Shown here piece by piece: positions 1-12,213 of a stretch of 64,000 nt of DNA. The position numbers and the translations under genes are program-made. This stretch comes from Oreocharis arfaki (taxonomy: Eukaryota; Chordata; Aves; Passeriformes; Paramythiidae). Every line of letters begins with the position of its first letter. Within the stretch, counting starts at the first letter, position 1. The notes under the pieces were generated by a model. The model was not told the DNA's origin. It saw only the letters and a program-made list of their open reading frames with translations, and did not search any database. The stretch covers positions 1-64,000 of the forward strand of contig VZRR01006626.1 in assembly GCA_013398015.1 (NCBI GenBank), in the 5' to 3' direction.

Positions 1-937
1 TGCTGTTAATTCCCACAGTGACTTTTCAATTAAATAGAAATATTTTTAAATCTTGGAATATACTTCATAAGACAGCTTATTTACTATTGAATGTTTTCTC
101 CTTCCTCATTGTTTTGGTCGTCCTTAAATAAAATCAAAAATTCAGCGACAAAGTAATTGAGAGCACAGAAGTAATTTGGTGTGTTGAGCACCCGTCCCTA
201 GTGCCCTGTCCTCATCGCTAGTGCATTTCTTCCTTTATCATAAAGTGTACAAACTGTGATAAAAATATGTTTATTACACTACTTGATGTAATAAAAATAT
301 TAATTATTGGTATTGTAGGTGCCTAAGATGCATAGCTTCTTGTTATAACATATTACCATATTTCCTGCTACTTCCAGCCATACTCCATCTTTTCCTTCTT
401 GATGTCACTCCATGATTTATGCTAATCTGCCACGCAGCATAATGTAACTTCAATTTAAAAACTCTATTTTCTCCTACTGAAGGTGTAAAGAGGTTCATTT
501 TCCATGTTAATGAGTTGTTGGGAGGTATGATATGAATTCTTTGTGTATATTGGGATGTGATAGAACAGGAAAATTAAAAACAAGGAACAGAAATTTGCCA
601 GCAGTAATAACACCATCTGTAATAAATATTTTACCAGGAAATGTGTACTGCTTTAAGGTTTTCTTTTTGGAAATATCAAAAATATCAAAAAAAGCTGGAA
701 AATTACTAATTTAAAAAGTATGGTAACAGCTAGCCTTAATGCTACATGATTGCACAGACATCTTGAGCTTTCCTTTATCAGACACTGTCTCCTTTTTCTA
801 CCTTTTTGGAACGCACTTTTTGCATTCCAAAATCTCCCCTTAAGTTTTCTTTGTGGCAAGCTCACTTCATGTTAGCCCACTGAGTAAGCTGACTCTTATT
901 TTCATGCATAGAGTAGATGTCCATCTGTCTTTGTTAG
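1..937. other. AT-rich unique sequence, no gene seen
   Basis: No repeat, RNA gene or convincing reading frame was recognised. The open frames are short (60-70 codons), show no family motif and lie in AT-rich sequence, as expected by chance. Confidence 0.6.
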
Positions 938-1535
938 TGTCATGGTTTAACCCCAGCCAGCAGCCAAGCCCCATTCAGCCGCTCACTCATTCCCCAACCA
1001 GCAGGACTGGGGAGAGAATGGGAAGGATAAAAGCTGGAAAACCTGTGATTTGAGATAAAGACAGTTTAACAGGTAAAGCAAAAGCCATGCACACAAGTAA
1101 AGAAAAGCAAGGAAGTAATTCACTGCTTCCCATGGGCAGGCAGGTGTTCAGTCGTCCTCAGGAGAGCAGGGTCCGATCACACGTAACGGTGGCTTGGGAA
1201 GACAAATGACATCACTCCGAACGTCCCCCCTGCTTCCTTCTTCTTCCCCTCAATTTACATACTGAGTGTGATGTCATGTGGTCTGGAATATCCCTTTGGT
1301 CAGTTTGGGTCACCTGTCCTCGCTGTGTTTCCTCCTAAGCTCCCGTGCAACCCCAGCTTCCTTGCCAGCGTGACAGTATGAAAAGCAGAAAAGGCCTTGG
1401 CCCCGTGTAAGCCCTGCTCAGCAATAGTAAAAACATCTCTGTATTATCAACCCTGTGTTCAGCACACATGCAAAACACAGCCTTGTACGAGCCACTGTGA
1501 AGAAATGTCACTCTACTCTAGACAAAGCCAGCACA
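938..1535 (-). repeat. ERVL-like solo LTR, minus strand
   Basis: The plus strand begins TGTCATGGTTTAACCCC and ends GCCAGCACA, so the minus-strand element runs TGTGCTGGC to CCATGACA. These are the TG...CA ends of a common avian ERVL-type LTR. A purine-rich stretch with CAGTTTAACAGG lies about 125 bases in, and the segment around 1255-1310 (TACATACTGAGTGTGATGTCATG) matches my memory of the promoter-proximal part of this family. No internal retroviral sequence adjoins it, so it is probably a solo LTR. Flanks GTTAG and AGTAG agree only partly, so the target duplication is unproven. Confidence 0.75.
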
Positions 1536-3039
1536 AGTAGTTTTGAAACAGCTTCAATACTAAGGTGCAAATTCCTCAGTAATGTCCTTCAGGAATTATG
1601 GTCCTAACATTTGCCAGCTAAAAGCTAGCAATTGTCTGTTTCACCTTGTGTTTGCAAAAATTAGTGTCACATTTTTTTTTATGCCTGAAAGATTTTTCAG
1701 TTCAAAATAATTCAGATGCCGTTGTCAGGAACAATTTTTCTGCTATGTATTGCATACACAATATCGATCACATTTTTAGAACACCACAATGCTTTAATGG
1801 AAAAATCTCTTTCTACACTGGAAGAAATTATAGATTAAATATGTCTAACAAGCAGAAGGAGCAGAAGGGAATCCTTCTGTGTTTCTATTTTCAGATCACT
1901 TAGAGATTTTTGATTCAGAGACAGTAATTTCCTATTATTCTTAGCTCTCTTCTCTACTTCAAGCGACTTTTCTGCTCTTCTCATTAAACTGATAATCTGT
2001 GTTCCTCAAAAAAAAAAGTTTTAAACACCACATCTAATAATAACACATAATGTTAGCAGTGCACCACAAATCCCGTGCCCTAAAGTCACCTGAGGAAATT
2101 TTCTGAGTTTGAGAACTCTGCCTGAGGCACTTTTGACTCCTGCAACTAGTGATTGCATGCATCTTCTCATGCTCTGTTCAGGTCTCATTACTCTTATTAA
2201 ATGTCTGTACATATTTTTACCTATTCTCATTTATCAACAAGTGTGAAATAGTGTCTATCCCATTGAATATTGGATAGACTTATTTTTGAAGAGGTATTAT
2301 TAAAAAAGTGTATTTTTATTGCTGAGTAAGAACCATGACCTGAATTAGCATGGGCCTTTGAAATCAGTGTGTGTCTTGTTATCTTAGTGTCAATTATCAT
2401 CCTACACATGGGCTACTGGGGAGCCTCTTCTGCCAGTTTGTGAACATCAACTTCTATTTAAAGTGGCAGCATTTCTTTTCGAGGCAAGGAAGAATTAATA
2501 TTTTTAAAAAGGGGAAAAAATAGTAAGAAACAGTTGAAGGCCATCTTGTAAAAAATATTCAACCATAAACATTGGCATTACAGCATTTAATTGTGAAGTT
2601 CAATGAGCCTTGGGACAAAAGAAGATGGCATTTACCAATGAACTCAGTAGGATAATTTTCATATGCCTAACTAACCACACTATTTACAACCATTTAACTG
2701 TAAGAATCTGGGGCTTTGTAACTATTCTTAGGTAATGGTAGTAGAGAATTTGTTTCCACAATATTGGAAAAAAACATGACATTATTAAACTGTTAATTAA
2801 TATAAGTGATTCTAAGATAACTACAGCTATATAGTGTTCAGTTATGTGGTCCTGAAGTTTTGATGCTTCTTCCTTCAGGATTATTAGCTGCATGGTATAT
2901 CCACTGAAACATAGAATAGTATCCAGCCAGGCTGTGATGGTCTTTTGAAAGTCATGTTAATTTGTTTTCTTCTCCTATTTCCTGTGTGATGTTTAATTTT
3001 CTCAAGGACTACAGTGGCTTTCCGGTAAGAAACAGAGGA
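1536..3039. other. AT-rich unique sequence, no gene seen
   Basis: No repeat or coding signal was recognised. The stretch about 2455-2660 is compact, low in simple repeats and might be conserved non-coding DNA. That is only an impression. Confidence 0.5.
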
Positions 3040-3238
3040 GTGAGGCATTATAGCATGTTGCCCAGAGAAGCTGTGGATGCCCCATCCCTGGCAATGTTCA
3101 AGGCCAGGTTAGGATAGGGCTGGATAGGGCTTTGACCAGCCTGGTCTATTGGCAGGTGCCCACAGCAGAGGGATTGGAACTAGATGATCTCTGAAGTCCT
3201 CTCCGGCCCAAACTATTCTAGGATTCTATAATTCTAAA
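3040..3238 (+). repeat. CR1 LINE 3' end
   Basis: The sequence has the typical CR1 3' order: a 'GCCCAGAGAAGCTGTGGATGCC' type block, 'GGCAATGTTCAAGGCCAGG', 'GATAGGGCTTTGACCAGCCTG', then 'GGATTCTATAATTCTA' at the 3' end. Only the last 200 bases are present, the usual 5' truncation of LINE copies. The tail repeat has drifted, so the insertion is old. Confidence 0.88.
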
Positions 3239-4348
3239 GGTTTGGTGGCCTTTACTAGATGGTGGCATTACCTCTGCTTTACTCTGTGCTTCCTCTGAGG
3301 AAATAGTGGAGGCAGCTATTGTGAGACGTGGTAAAGGAAATTTGCTACTTTCTTAGTAGGTGGAAGGCAAAATGTACAATAGTAATACACAAATATTGAG
3401 ATGAAGAAATACAGGTGTTGAGCCATCAATAGGGAAAACACTGGGGAAGTGTCATAGCCAACACTCATAAATGCCAGCCCAGTTTTTTGCTGATGAGGTG
3501 GAAGAGAAAATCCCCACTTTGCTCTTTAAAACTAATCATTGACATTGTGCTTCAGGGTTTATAATTTTTAAGTATGTTGTCTAACTAGTAAAGTTACAAT
3601 GCTGTTGAAAACAAAAGCAAACAATTTCTTTTACAAAATCTGCCATTCATAAGTGAAATATTCTTTTTTTAGGGAAGAAGCAACTTTATTTATATGTATT
3701 TTTCTTTGTAATTTGATTGACGGTCCCCCTGTTCTTCTCTTCTAAGAAAACAAAGACAGATCAGCAACTCTGTTTGCAATTATTTTTAAAAAGCCTTTGA
3801 TATCAGGATTAAGCCAGTTCCTGTTTGTCTTCTCTCTCAGAACTTTTCCTTTGATAACTCTAAGTAATCAATCTGAGTGTATTTTTATTTAAGAAAAGTT
3901 TTCTGTTATTTTTCTGTGAAAACTTGCATCTTGATAGGTATCAGCATGGTAGAGATAGGTTCAATTGTTCACTTAAAGGTGTTACATTTCAGATGAGACA
4001 TTTGTAGTAAGGCCTTTGACATAAGCCTTGAACTGTAAGGAGTTACATTATTATAACCCTTCAGGGCTATAATAGGGACATTTTACTATAACTCTTAGGG
4101 ATTCTCCATTCTCTTTCTCATAATATTTGAATCCCTTGCTGATAAAGATCTGTCTAGTCTATAAAATTTGCACTTGGATTTACTAAGGAAAAAGTGCAAA
4201 CACTTTGACTGGGAGCAGAGACTTGAAACTTCTCTTTTTCCTCCTATGTTCAGCACAAATCAGGGATTTTGATTGCATTTGAATAAACCTTTACCATATA
4301 TTTTCAGTTGTTTCACTTTGGACAGCTATCGCCTTCTGTGGGGTCCTG
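3239..4348. other. AT-rich unique sequence, no gene seen
   Basis: Nothing recognisable beyond short A/T runs. Confidence 0.55.
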
Positions 4349-5010
4349 TGTCGGACCACCCCGGTGTGTTGCGATCTTCCTAGAAGAAAGCGTCCTGCCA
4401 GGGAGGGCTTCTCCAGAAGTTTCAGCTACTCCCCTAGGCGATGAGTGATTTCAGCAAGTGTAGCAACTTCTCTGCTCCAAGTGATATCAGCTCTTTGTGA
4501 TTCAGCTCTTTGTGAAATCACCCAGGGGAACGCAGGGACAGAGAGACAGGAGCCTCATACGGCAGTTCTGTAGAGACAGCCTTTATTGTCTAGCCTCTGT
4601 GAAGGGGAGGCCAGCGATGAAAACGCCTTGATGCAGGGGTAGAGGCAGGGGTTTATATGGGAAAGGCAGGGGGTGGGGTAGAAACCAACTAGCCAACAGG
4701 GTGCAGGTAATTACCATAAGGAAAACAAGGCGTGTTGGGAACTCACCATGGTCTGAGTAAGGTTGCTTATCTCTGGGTAGATTCTTTTGGGGCAGAGGTG
4801 TTTTCCTTTCAGGGGAGTGCAGAGGGCTCCTGCACCAAGGGCCCACAGCCCTCCACAGAGAGCTGTTTATTCAGCATGCAGAGAGAGACTTTTCTCTTTA
4901 GGTCAGTGGGCAAGCTGTATCTCAGGGATGGGAAACTGCTGTGTTCGAGTCTGGTTGCTACACTATTGCACATTAGTATGAGAACAAGCATGCACTTAGC
5001 ATTTTTTGTG
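4349..5010 (-). repeat. Probable retroviral solo LTR, minus strand
   Basis: Read on the minus strand, this block has a TATA box (TATAAA, plus positions 4652-4657) about 70 bases before an AATAAA polyadenylation signal (plus 4582-4587). A U5-like segment follows, ending ...CCGACA at plus 4349. That spacing fits U3-R-U5 of a retroviral LTR. A 15-base tandem repeat at 4486-4515 (unit TTCAGCTCTTTGTGA with one change) lies in U5. The U3 start near 5010 and the target duplication could not be fixed. The 87- to 99-codon frames in it have no recognisable domain. Confidence 0.6.
4486..4515. repeat. 15-bp tandem duplication in LTR U5
   Basis: Two adjacent 15-base units differ at the first base (ATCAGCTCTTTGTGA, TTCAGCTCTTTGTGA). 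Confidence 0.85.
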
Positions 5011-5880
5011 CCTGTTCCTCATGTCCCTTAGTTTTAAACCTGTAACCTCCTCTTGGATCTAAAAAATATTTATCAAGAGAAAGCCCACTACTTCCAGAGA
5101 GGATGGGTCTTGCCAAATACTTGTTAAAAGTAAAAGAAAGGTGTGCTGGGAGAATTCCTTCGGAGCTTTCATTTGCAATAATTCTTGTTTTCTTTTACAT
5201 GAAAAAGAAATATATTTTACAAGGAAGCTGAGCATGCTCTCTCTTCTTTTGCACTAGTTGCAGAACCAAGACTGTGAGAGTGGTAGCTGTGTCTTTCTTC
5301 AATTTTGTGGTTCTTTCCAGTCATGTTTTCTGTTGTGGTCTATGGAAAAATAATGAAGTACAGCAACAAAAAAGTCCTTCACTATAATGTGGTTACAATG
5401 GTTTCCTTTGCAGATTAGCTTCCTTTTAAGTGTGGTCTCCATGCAGAACAGCAACAAACAGTATAAAGATTTATTGCAGATTCAGCTCAGCAAAACAATG
5501 CATTTTCTCCAACAGATATAATTCTCTTTTTTTCAAATGTAAGCCAGACATGTTTGCTTTTTCGGTTGGGTAATCAGAATGTTAAGACTGAGGAGACATG
5601 GTAGTACTTTATTTCTCCCTCTTTCCTAAAAAAACCATGACAAAATGCAATTTCAGCTGGCATGCTTGAATGAATGCAGAAAAGATCTAACATGCATTAG
5701 CTGGAAACCTATGATTCCTTGCAAGAAAAAGTGGCTGCTTCAGAGCTCTTAAAATATTTCTTCAGATCATCCTATCATGATTCTTGCATGTCATTGCCAC
5801 ATGTTTAGCAAATGTCTTCCTAGTGTTATCAATTCTAACACAATTTGTGCATCTAAGCAAAAGGAATGTGGAAATGTCAC

Positions 5881-5888
5881 TGACGTCA
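5881..5888. promoter_or_regulatory. Perfect CRE-like octamer (function unproven)
   Basis: TGACGTCA is the palindromic cAMP-response element bound by CREB/ATF proteins. It contains a CpG in AT-rich sequence. One octamer match alone is weak evidence, and no promoter was seen near it. Confidence 0.25.
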
Positions 5889-8800
5889 AATTAGCTTTGT
5901 ATATCAAATGACTTTTATTAAAGATGTCTAAAATCTGTGTTCGTAGAGGCTGATTTCAATCACTGATGGATTTGTATTTCAGCCTGAGTTTGGCCTACAG
6001 TGATCAAGGCTGTAATATTTCAGGGCAAGATAGCAACATAATTCTGTATTAGAACTGGATTTTTTTTCTCTATCTCATGCCAAATTCACTTTTCTTGAAG
6101 TACAGTATCCAGAACACAGCATAGTGATAGAGTGTAACAGTGACAAATAAAAAGAACAGTATTCTGGCCTCTTATTTTACACTGCTCTCATGTCTAACTG
6201 AAATATCTTAGTTTCAATTATTCACTTTATGAGTGAACATTTTTGTTTTTAGACACTGCTGTAATACTTTTCCACCTCCATAAAAAGGAAACACAAAAGG
6301 AAAAAACCCAAAAGGTACTGATGAGCTCTAGAATCTATATTCACGAAGATATCACCAGTTACTCCTCAAAATGTGTCTTAGCTATATTAGAAGAATGTAT
6401 GCTTTGATTTGTCGATGTACAATGCAAGCCTTGGAAACTAAAATTAAAGAAATCTTAGTTACTGAATCAGTTTATCAGATCAGAGTTCAAAAAAATCTAT
6501 AAACTACTTAAACTTGACACTAGACTGGTAACACTTTGCTAAGATTATGGCATACTATAGATTATAGAATACCTTTTCCCATCCTGAAATAGAAACCAAT
6601 GTTTTTTCTCTGTTTCTGAAAATCCCCACCTTAGAATTCTCTCTCTCTTTTGAATGAGTAGAAACAACTAGGATTTTAATCAGCATTTTAGCTAAATATT
6701 TTGCACAGAAATATTGCTTAGTTTGTAGTTGAGGTTGTTAAAAGGAAAACTATATTTAAATATTAAAAAACTGTCATGAAAAATGGAAATCTACTCCTAA
6801 TTATTTCCTTGAGGTCTTTTGATATTTGACTGAAGAAATCTTTCTATTAGCCCTTCCACATTTGCTCCTTTTAAAATTTAACTTTGGTTTGGTTTTGCAC
6901 ATTTTTTCCCACCATTTGTTTTTCCAGTGTGGTTAATATCACAAACATGAAAACTTTTTTTCTGCTCGAGGGAGGAATGGCAGGGGGCCAAAGAGAATGA
7001 CATAACATTTTTTTTAAAAAAGAGGTTCCTGAAAATTCAGCCTGAGAATCTCTACCACCATTCTGCATCTCCAAAAGATCACTATATTTCTTTTTTTCCT
7101 CCAGGATATAAACTGCTGTGTAATGCATCAAGATCAATGGATTTTCATTCTTCCAGACTTCATAATAACAGAAATAATAATGACTTATAGGATGTGGGCT
7201 TTTGTGTGAGAATGTTTTGTAATGGTGGTTTTGAAAACTGTCTGTAAAATATGGTTTGTACTACCCCTTCCAGAAAAGATTCAATTGAATATTCATAGGC
7301 ATCAAAGCCACTTTAAGAGGTCTTGATAGTGAAGACAAGACTCGGACAAATGTATTTAAAAACTATTGGAAGAAAAAAACATAATTCTTTTTTTAAGAAA
7401 TGTACCTTGGAGTAGGAAAACATCTCTGTACCTGGGTGTAGATATCCTTAGAGCACTAGGCTGTGTCTTGCTGGTATTAAGTATAAATATACGTAGTTAT
7501 ATTCTTCGGCAAGATTGGGTGTCTATGTCCAGGATGGTAACCGTTTTGTTCAAACAAGCTGAATTGGTTCCATTAGAAATTTATTTTAAAAAACCCCTAA
7601 CATTTGTATTTTGTTCAATCGCTAAATGCTGCTTTATTTTCATGCTTAAAAGGATGGCTGACAGTTGTACAAGTTTGGACAGCATTCCAGGGATTTAGTT
7701 TTTTCCAGTACTCATGGTGTCCCAGTTCTTCCCACTACTCTATGCATGTGATTCACCTCCAAACAAGAAGCAGAGCTAGACTTGCACTAGTTGTTTTTAA
7801 GCTCATCCAAGAAAATATTTGTTTTTCCTTCGTAACAAATAAATCTCTCTTTAATTTTATAATTTCCTTTTTTTTTCCCCAAAACATATGTAAGTGGGCT
7901 AGTTGCTCTAACATACTCTACATAAAGGCCTGTCTCTGAGGTCAAGGGAAAATATACTACTGACTTCTGTGTTGATGGACAGTGAATTTCTTCTGATTAG
8001 AAAATTCACAGAAGTTCTGTAATCATCATCCTCTTCATCGAGACAGCAATAAATAACTATTGGAGACCAGAATTACTCCAAAAGGTTTAATTTTGCAATA
8101 TATCTCTATATATTCCATTCATAAATGTCCAAATTTTGAAAAATTAAGAATGAAGGTTAGCCCACAGAAATGCCAATCTCATGAATTTTCAATATTAATT
8201 CAGTACAAACACAAATCAAATGTTAAAAAATGTCAGTGTTTTTGTTTACATGATTTTTCCATGTCCCTATTTGTGTGATGAAGACTAGATTTTAGAGGTT
8301 TGTTGGGAGCTGCCAACAAAAGGTCCAGCTGAAAAATTCCATATAGTTTGTAAAACAAATAACTTTTCCACAAGTCTGTGAGGAAGCTTTTTATTTATCT
8401 TTCTTGCACAGATACTAAAACCACAATGTGATATTATATGTTCTTGATGCTCATTTACTCCATGCTGTGTATTTTTCTTTTAAACATTTCAGACCAAAAC
8501 TACTGACATTCAGATTCACTCAGGGTTGGCAACATAGTTGTCCAAGTGGCCTATGGAGAAGGAGAACTTGCAGTGCTTTTGGTGCATTTCTTCTTACAAT
8601 TCAAAGATGTTAAAATTATAGGGGCAAATATATTCGTTCTTACAAGTATATTCTACATGTGATTTGAATGAGTTTGCATTGCCATGAAGGAAGTTTCTTG
8701 CAACAAGGGATCACTATATAGCAAGGTGGAACTCCTAACTGCTACTGTTGTGCAATGGCAACAAAAATATGTTTTATAAATATGCTCCATGAAATAGCAT

Positions 8801-11726
8801 TGTAAGTATGACTGCTCTCTTATATTAACAAAATGCCTTAGAGAAACATTAAGTATTTTATACAAACTGAACTTCCTTTTTCTTTTTTCTTTTTTTTTTT
8901 TCCTTAGGGAACAGTTACTTACTCCCTGTATTTATATATAAATTAATAAAGCAGCTATGAGATTAAATAGAGCATAATTGACTTGTCTGTAACAGCAAAT
9001 ATGCATTATGTGTATTAAATATTGTGTACTTAGGTTGAAAAAATTACATGAAAGATTTACAGTGTAATTAATAATAAGTATTTTCTAAAATGCTATTGGT
9101 TAGACTTTATACTTCTGTAAGGCTTTTTTTTTGCATGGTTCTCACTAGGTTTAGAGTTCTGCCTCTAAATGTGTGCCTTCACTTTCTAGCACTGGACAGA
9201 TAAACATCAATTTGATCAGAAGAGCATTTTCTTGTTGTCGTGACAACCAAGTTTCACACTACCTGAAGAAGGGTAGGCAGAGATGAACTATATAAAATTT
9301 CACACTAATTATCTCTGTTTTTAATTTATGGCATGTTACTGAAAACGAAGGGCACCCTAGATTCATACTGTTGGGATTTTAGTGAGAAAATCAGGAAAAA
9401 ATGTTTATTTGGACCACTTACAAAGTTTAGCAGTGTTTCACAACCAACATGAAAATGTAGCAAAATGGCACTGAGTTTTAGTTCTCCCTTCTGGAGTCTG
9501 AAGGAGCTGACTGCATGACCAAGAGTTCTGAGCTTTTTTGATCAATCTGTGGTACTAAATATAATAATAGTACTGAGTGCCTTTGGAGGAGAAACACTGT
9601 TTAGACAGTTAGGGCCATCTTTGCTTGGCCTTCTTCAACCTAGGCCAACTTCACTTGTGGTCCTTACAGGAACAAGGGATCAAGTGTCTGAGATTCAGAA
9701 GACTTATTCCTGAGTCAGTGTTGAGCACAAGGGGAGGAAGGGACTAAATTAATGAAGTTTTCAAAATTTTTTTTTTTTTTTTTAAGGATCCATGGCGTAT
9801 GGCAGTTAAGTACTCAGTTTCTATTCAGTAGGTATTTGGGCCTACAAGCCTTCAAAAAATTTTTTGTGAATACAGAATTACATTAATAAGAAAAAGGATG
9901 GCTTCTTGCAGTTGTCTAAGATGGTTTCCCTTCTGTAATCATAATTGTTCTAGGAACTTTTGCTGCCATAAGACTCAGCCACAGTCAGTCCACATCCAAA
10001 GATTTCACTATATTCATGGACTGAAATATGTATCTTGATCCTATGTGTGATTCTGAAAATAATTCTCATCTGCAATCATTGGTTGATTTAAGTTGTTTTA
10101 TTTATTTACTTTTTAAAAATTATCATTAACAAAAGGAACACTTCCAGCATTCCCAGCTTGATATCATTTAAGGTAAAATTCCTAGACAGAAAGTGACTAT
10201 TTAAATTGAACGGTAGCAATTAATAGTGTGATATCATCTGTAGTATTGCTGTGTTTCAAAGATATTATTTCAACATGCTCAGCTGTTAAAACTAGGTGTA
10301 TTCAGATGACAATCCCTTCTACTGACATACTTTTCAAACAAACTTTTTGTGTGACATCAGCTGTTGGATACTGATTTAAGCGAGACAAAAATTTCCGGAA
10401 AGCAGAGTATCCTCATCTTTGTAGAGCACAGCTTTGTAAACTGAAATTAAGTAGTATTTATGTATGTACATGCACTACTTTATATGTTTTCCAGATTCTT
10501 TAAGCTTTGTTAATTGAGAGTATCGGTAGTTACACTGATATCTGGAATGAATAATATTCCTATTTCTATGGATTGGAATACAGCAGAGTAAAACCTAGCA
10601 AACTTGATCAAAGTGGTCCTTAAATCCACATCTCACAACTACTTTATTCCTAGTCTAAGGTTGTCCTGTTGGTAAGGGATTGATATTTGCCTGGTGTAGA
10701 ACAAGGGCCTAACTTTGTAGGTGGAAAGCTATATTATTAAATTAGTTATTTTTGGTTCATTACCGTTTAGGTGTAGTCTCATAAAAAGATTTGTATTAGT
10801 ATGGACCCACAGAATCTGAACATTTCTCTCCTGAGAACTTATAGTTCTGTGTTAGTTTACTATCTAAAACGAAATATGATGAAGTTTCCTTCAGCAACCT
10901 TTCAGAAAAATGAAAATTCCAGGAAACTCTCCTTAGCTTAGAAAATGACAAAGAATTAAGGCACTTTAACTTTTGGGAATTCAAGTAGATATGTTAAGAT
11001 TGCTTATCTTTTCCTCCCTGTTTGTCCTTTTTCTGGCAGAAGGCACCCGCTCTCTGAAAATCAGGTAGTTGTGCTTAAATAACTGTGCCCAAAAGCAGTA
11101 GTAACTTTTGAAAGCCCTGTTGGTTTGCTGGAGTTTGTTTTGTTTGGGGTTTTATAATAGTAAAATGTTGATTAGCCAACTGTTTACACATAAATGAGTA
11201 AAAGTTACCAATTACTCAGTACTAATATTAAGTGTGCTATATATATGGTGTATTATTACAAGGTTAGCATTCTGAAATTTCTTCCTACTCTTTTTTATAA
11301 ATCTGGATATCTTTTTTTTTATTCTTATTTTCTTAACCTATGATCTTTGTTCTGCTCTATTGCTACAAAATTATCAACAAAGGTCTGTGGCCTGGATCGA
11401 TCTTCCTTCTGGTTTTTACATATGAAACATTGGACAGAGAAGTGTTTAAAACATTTTTATGCCTATGTTCATTATCACTATGGTGGTGTTCCTGTAAATC
11501 TGCAGGTAATTTTAAGTTCATAGTAGGTTTCTGTGTGCACTCTGTACTTTCTTGTTTGTTTAGGGCATGAAATACCACAGTGGGACATTCTGAGTGTTTC
11601 TTATCAGTGTGAATTGCTGTTCTTATACCTTTAAGTATAATTTTGATTCTCACAGAAGTATGAGAATCAAGGAAAAAAAATATATTGATGTCTCTAGGGA
11701 CAGATCGCAGGTAACTCATTCATTCT

Positions 11727-11764
11727 TTCTCTCTCTCTCTTTTTTTTTTTTTTTTTTTTTTTTT
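11727..11764. repeat. CT repeat followed by poly-T tract
   Basis: A short (CT)n run passes into an uninterrupted T run of more than 20 bases. It is a simple-sequence tract likely to vary in length and prone to sequencing error. Confidence 0.9.
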
Positions 11765-11939
11765 CCTCTTTTCGAAGGGAGGGGTGGACCAGTGAAGTAA
11801 AGAGGGAAGATTTCATGTTAGGACATTTTGGAAAGAGAAGTCTCAACTTACCCCGTCCTGATAAACCTGTTTAACAAACTTAGTGCATCAATACATAAAG
11901 CAGGTCATAAAAGAGATCAGGAAGGAGTTTTTAGTAGAA

Positions 11940-12213
11940 GTAGGACAAGGGCATTATTGTGATAGGAAAATAGTAATGGTTTTAAACTGAAAGAGAGTAG
12001 TTTCGAAGTACAAAAGAGCAAGCAATTTTTTTATGAGAGTGGTGAAACACTTGAACAGGTGCCCCAGAGAGGTAGTAGATGTTCCATCCCTGGACGCTCA
12101 AAGTCAGACTGGACAGGGCAACCTGGTATAGTGGTAGCTGTCCCTGCCATTTCAGGGCCTTGGATTCTAAAGATCCTTTCCAACCCAAACTGTTCTTTGA
12201 TTCTATGGTATCA
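11940..12213 (+). repeat. CR1 LINE 3' end
   Basis: CR1 hallmarks occur in order: 'AATGGTTTTAAACTGAAAGAGAGTAG', 'GAGAGTGGTGAAACACTTGAACAGGTGCC', 'GATGTTCCATCCCTGGA', 'AGATCCTTTCCAACCCAAACTGTTC', then 'TTTGATTCTATGGT' at the end. The copy is 5'-truncated and diverged. Confidence 0.88.

Larger units (their letters stand above)
5011..11939. other. Long AT-rich unique region, no gene seen
   Basis: Almost 7 kb without a recognised repeat or supported gene. Frames up to 118 codons occur, but none has a family motif and several overlap on opposite strands. It holds a perfect TGACGTCA palindrome at 5881-5888, poly-T tracts at about 8890-8902 and 9768-9783, and a long T tract at about 11741-11764 preceded by CT repeats. 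Confidence 0.55.

Noticed and set aside
5881..5888. Promoter driven by a CRE site
   Set aside because: One octamer without a TATA box, CpG island or reading frame nearby. Kept only as a weak site.
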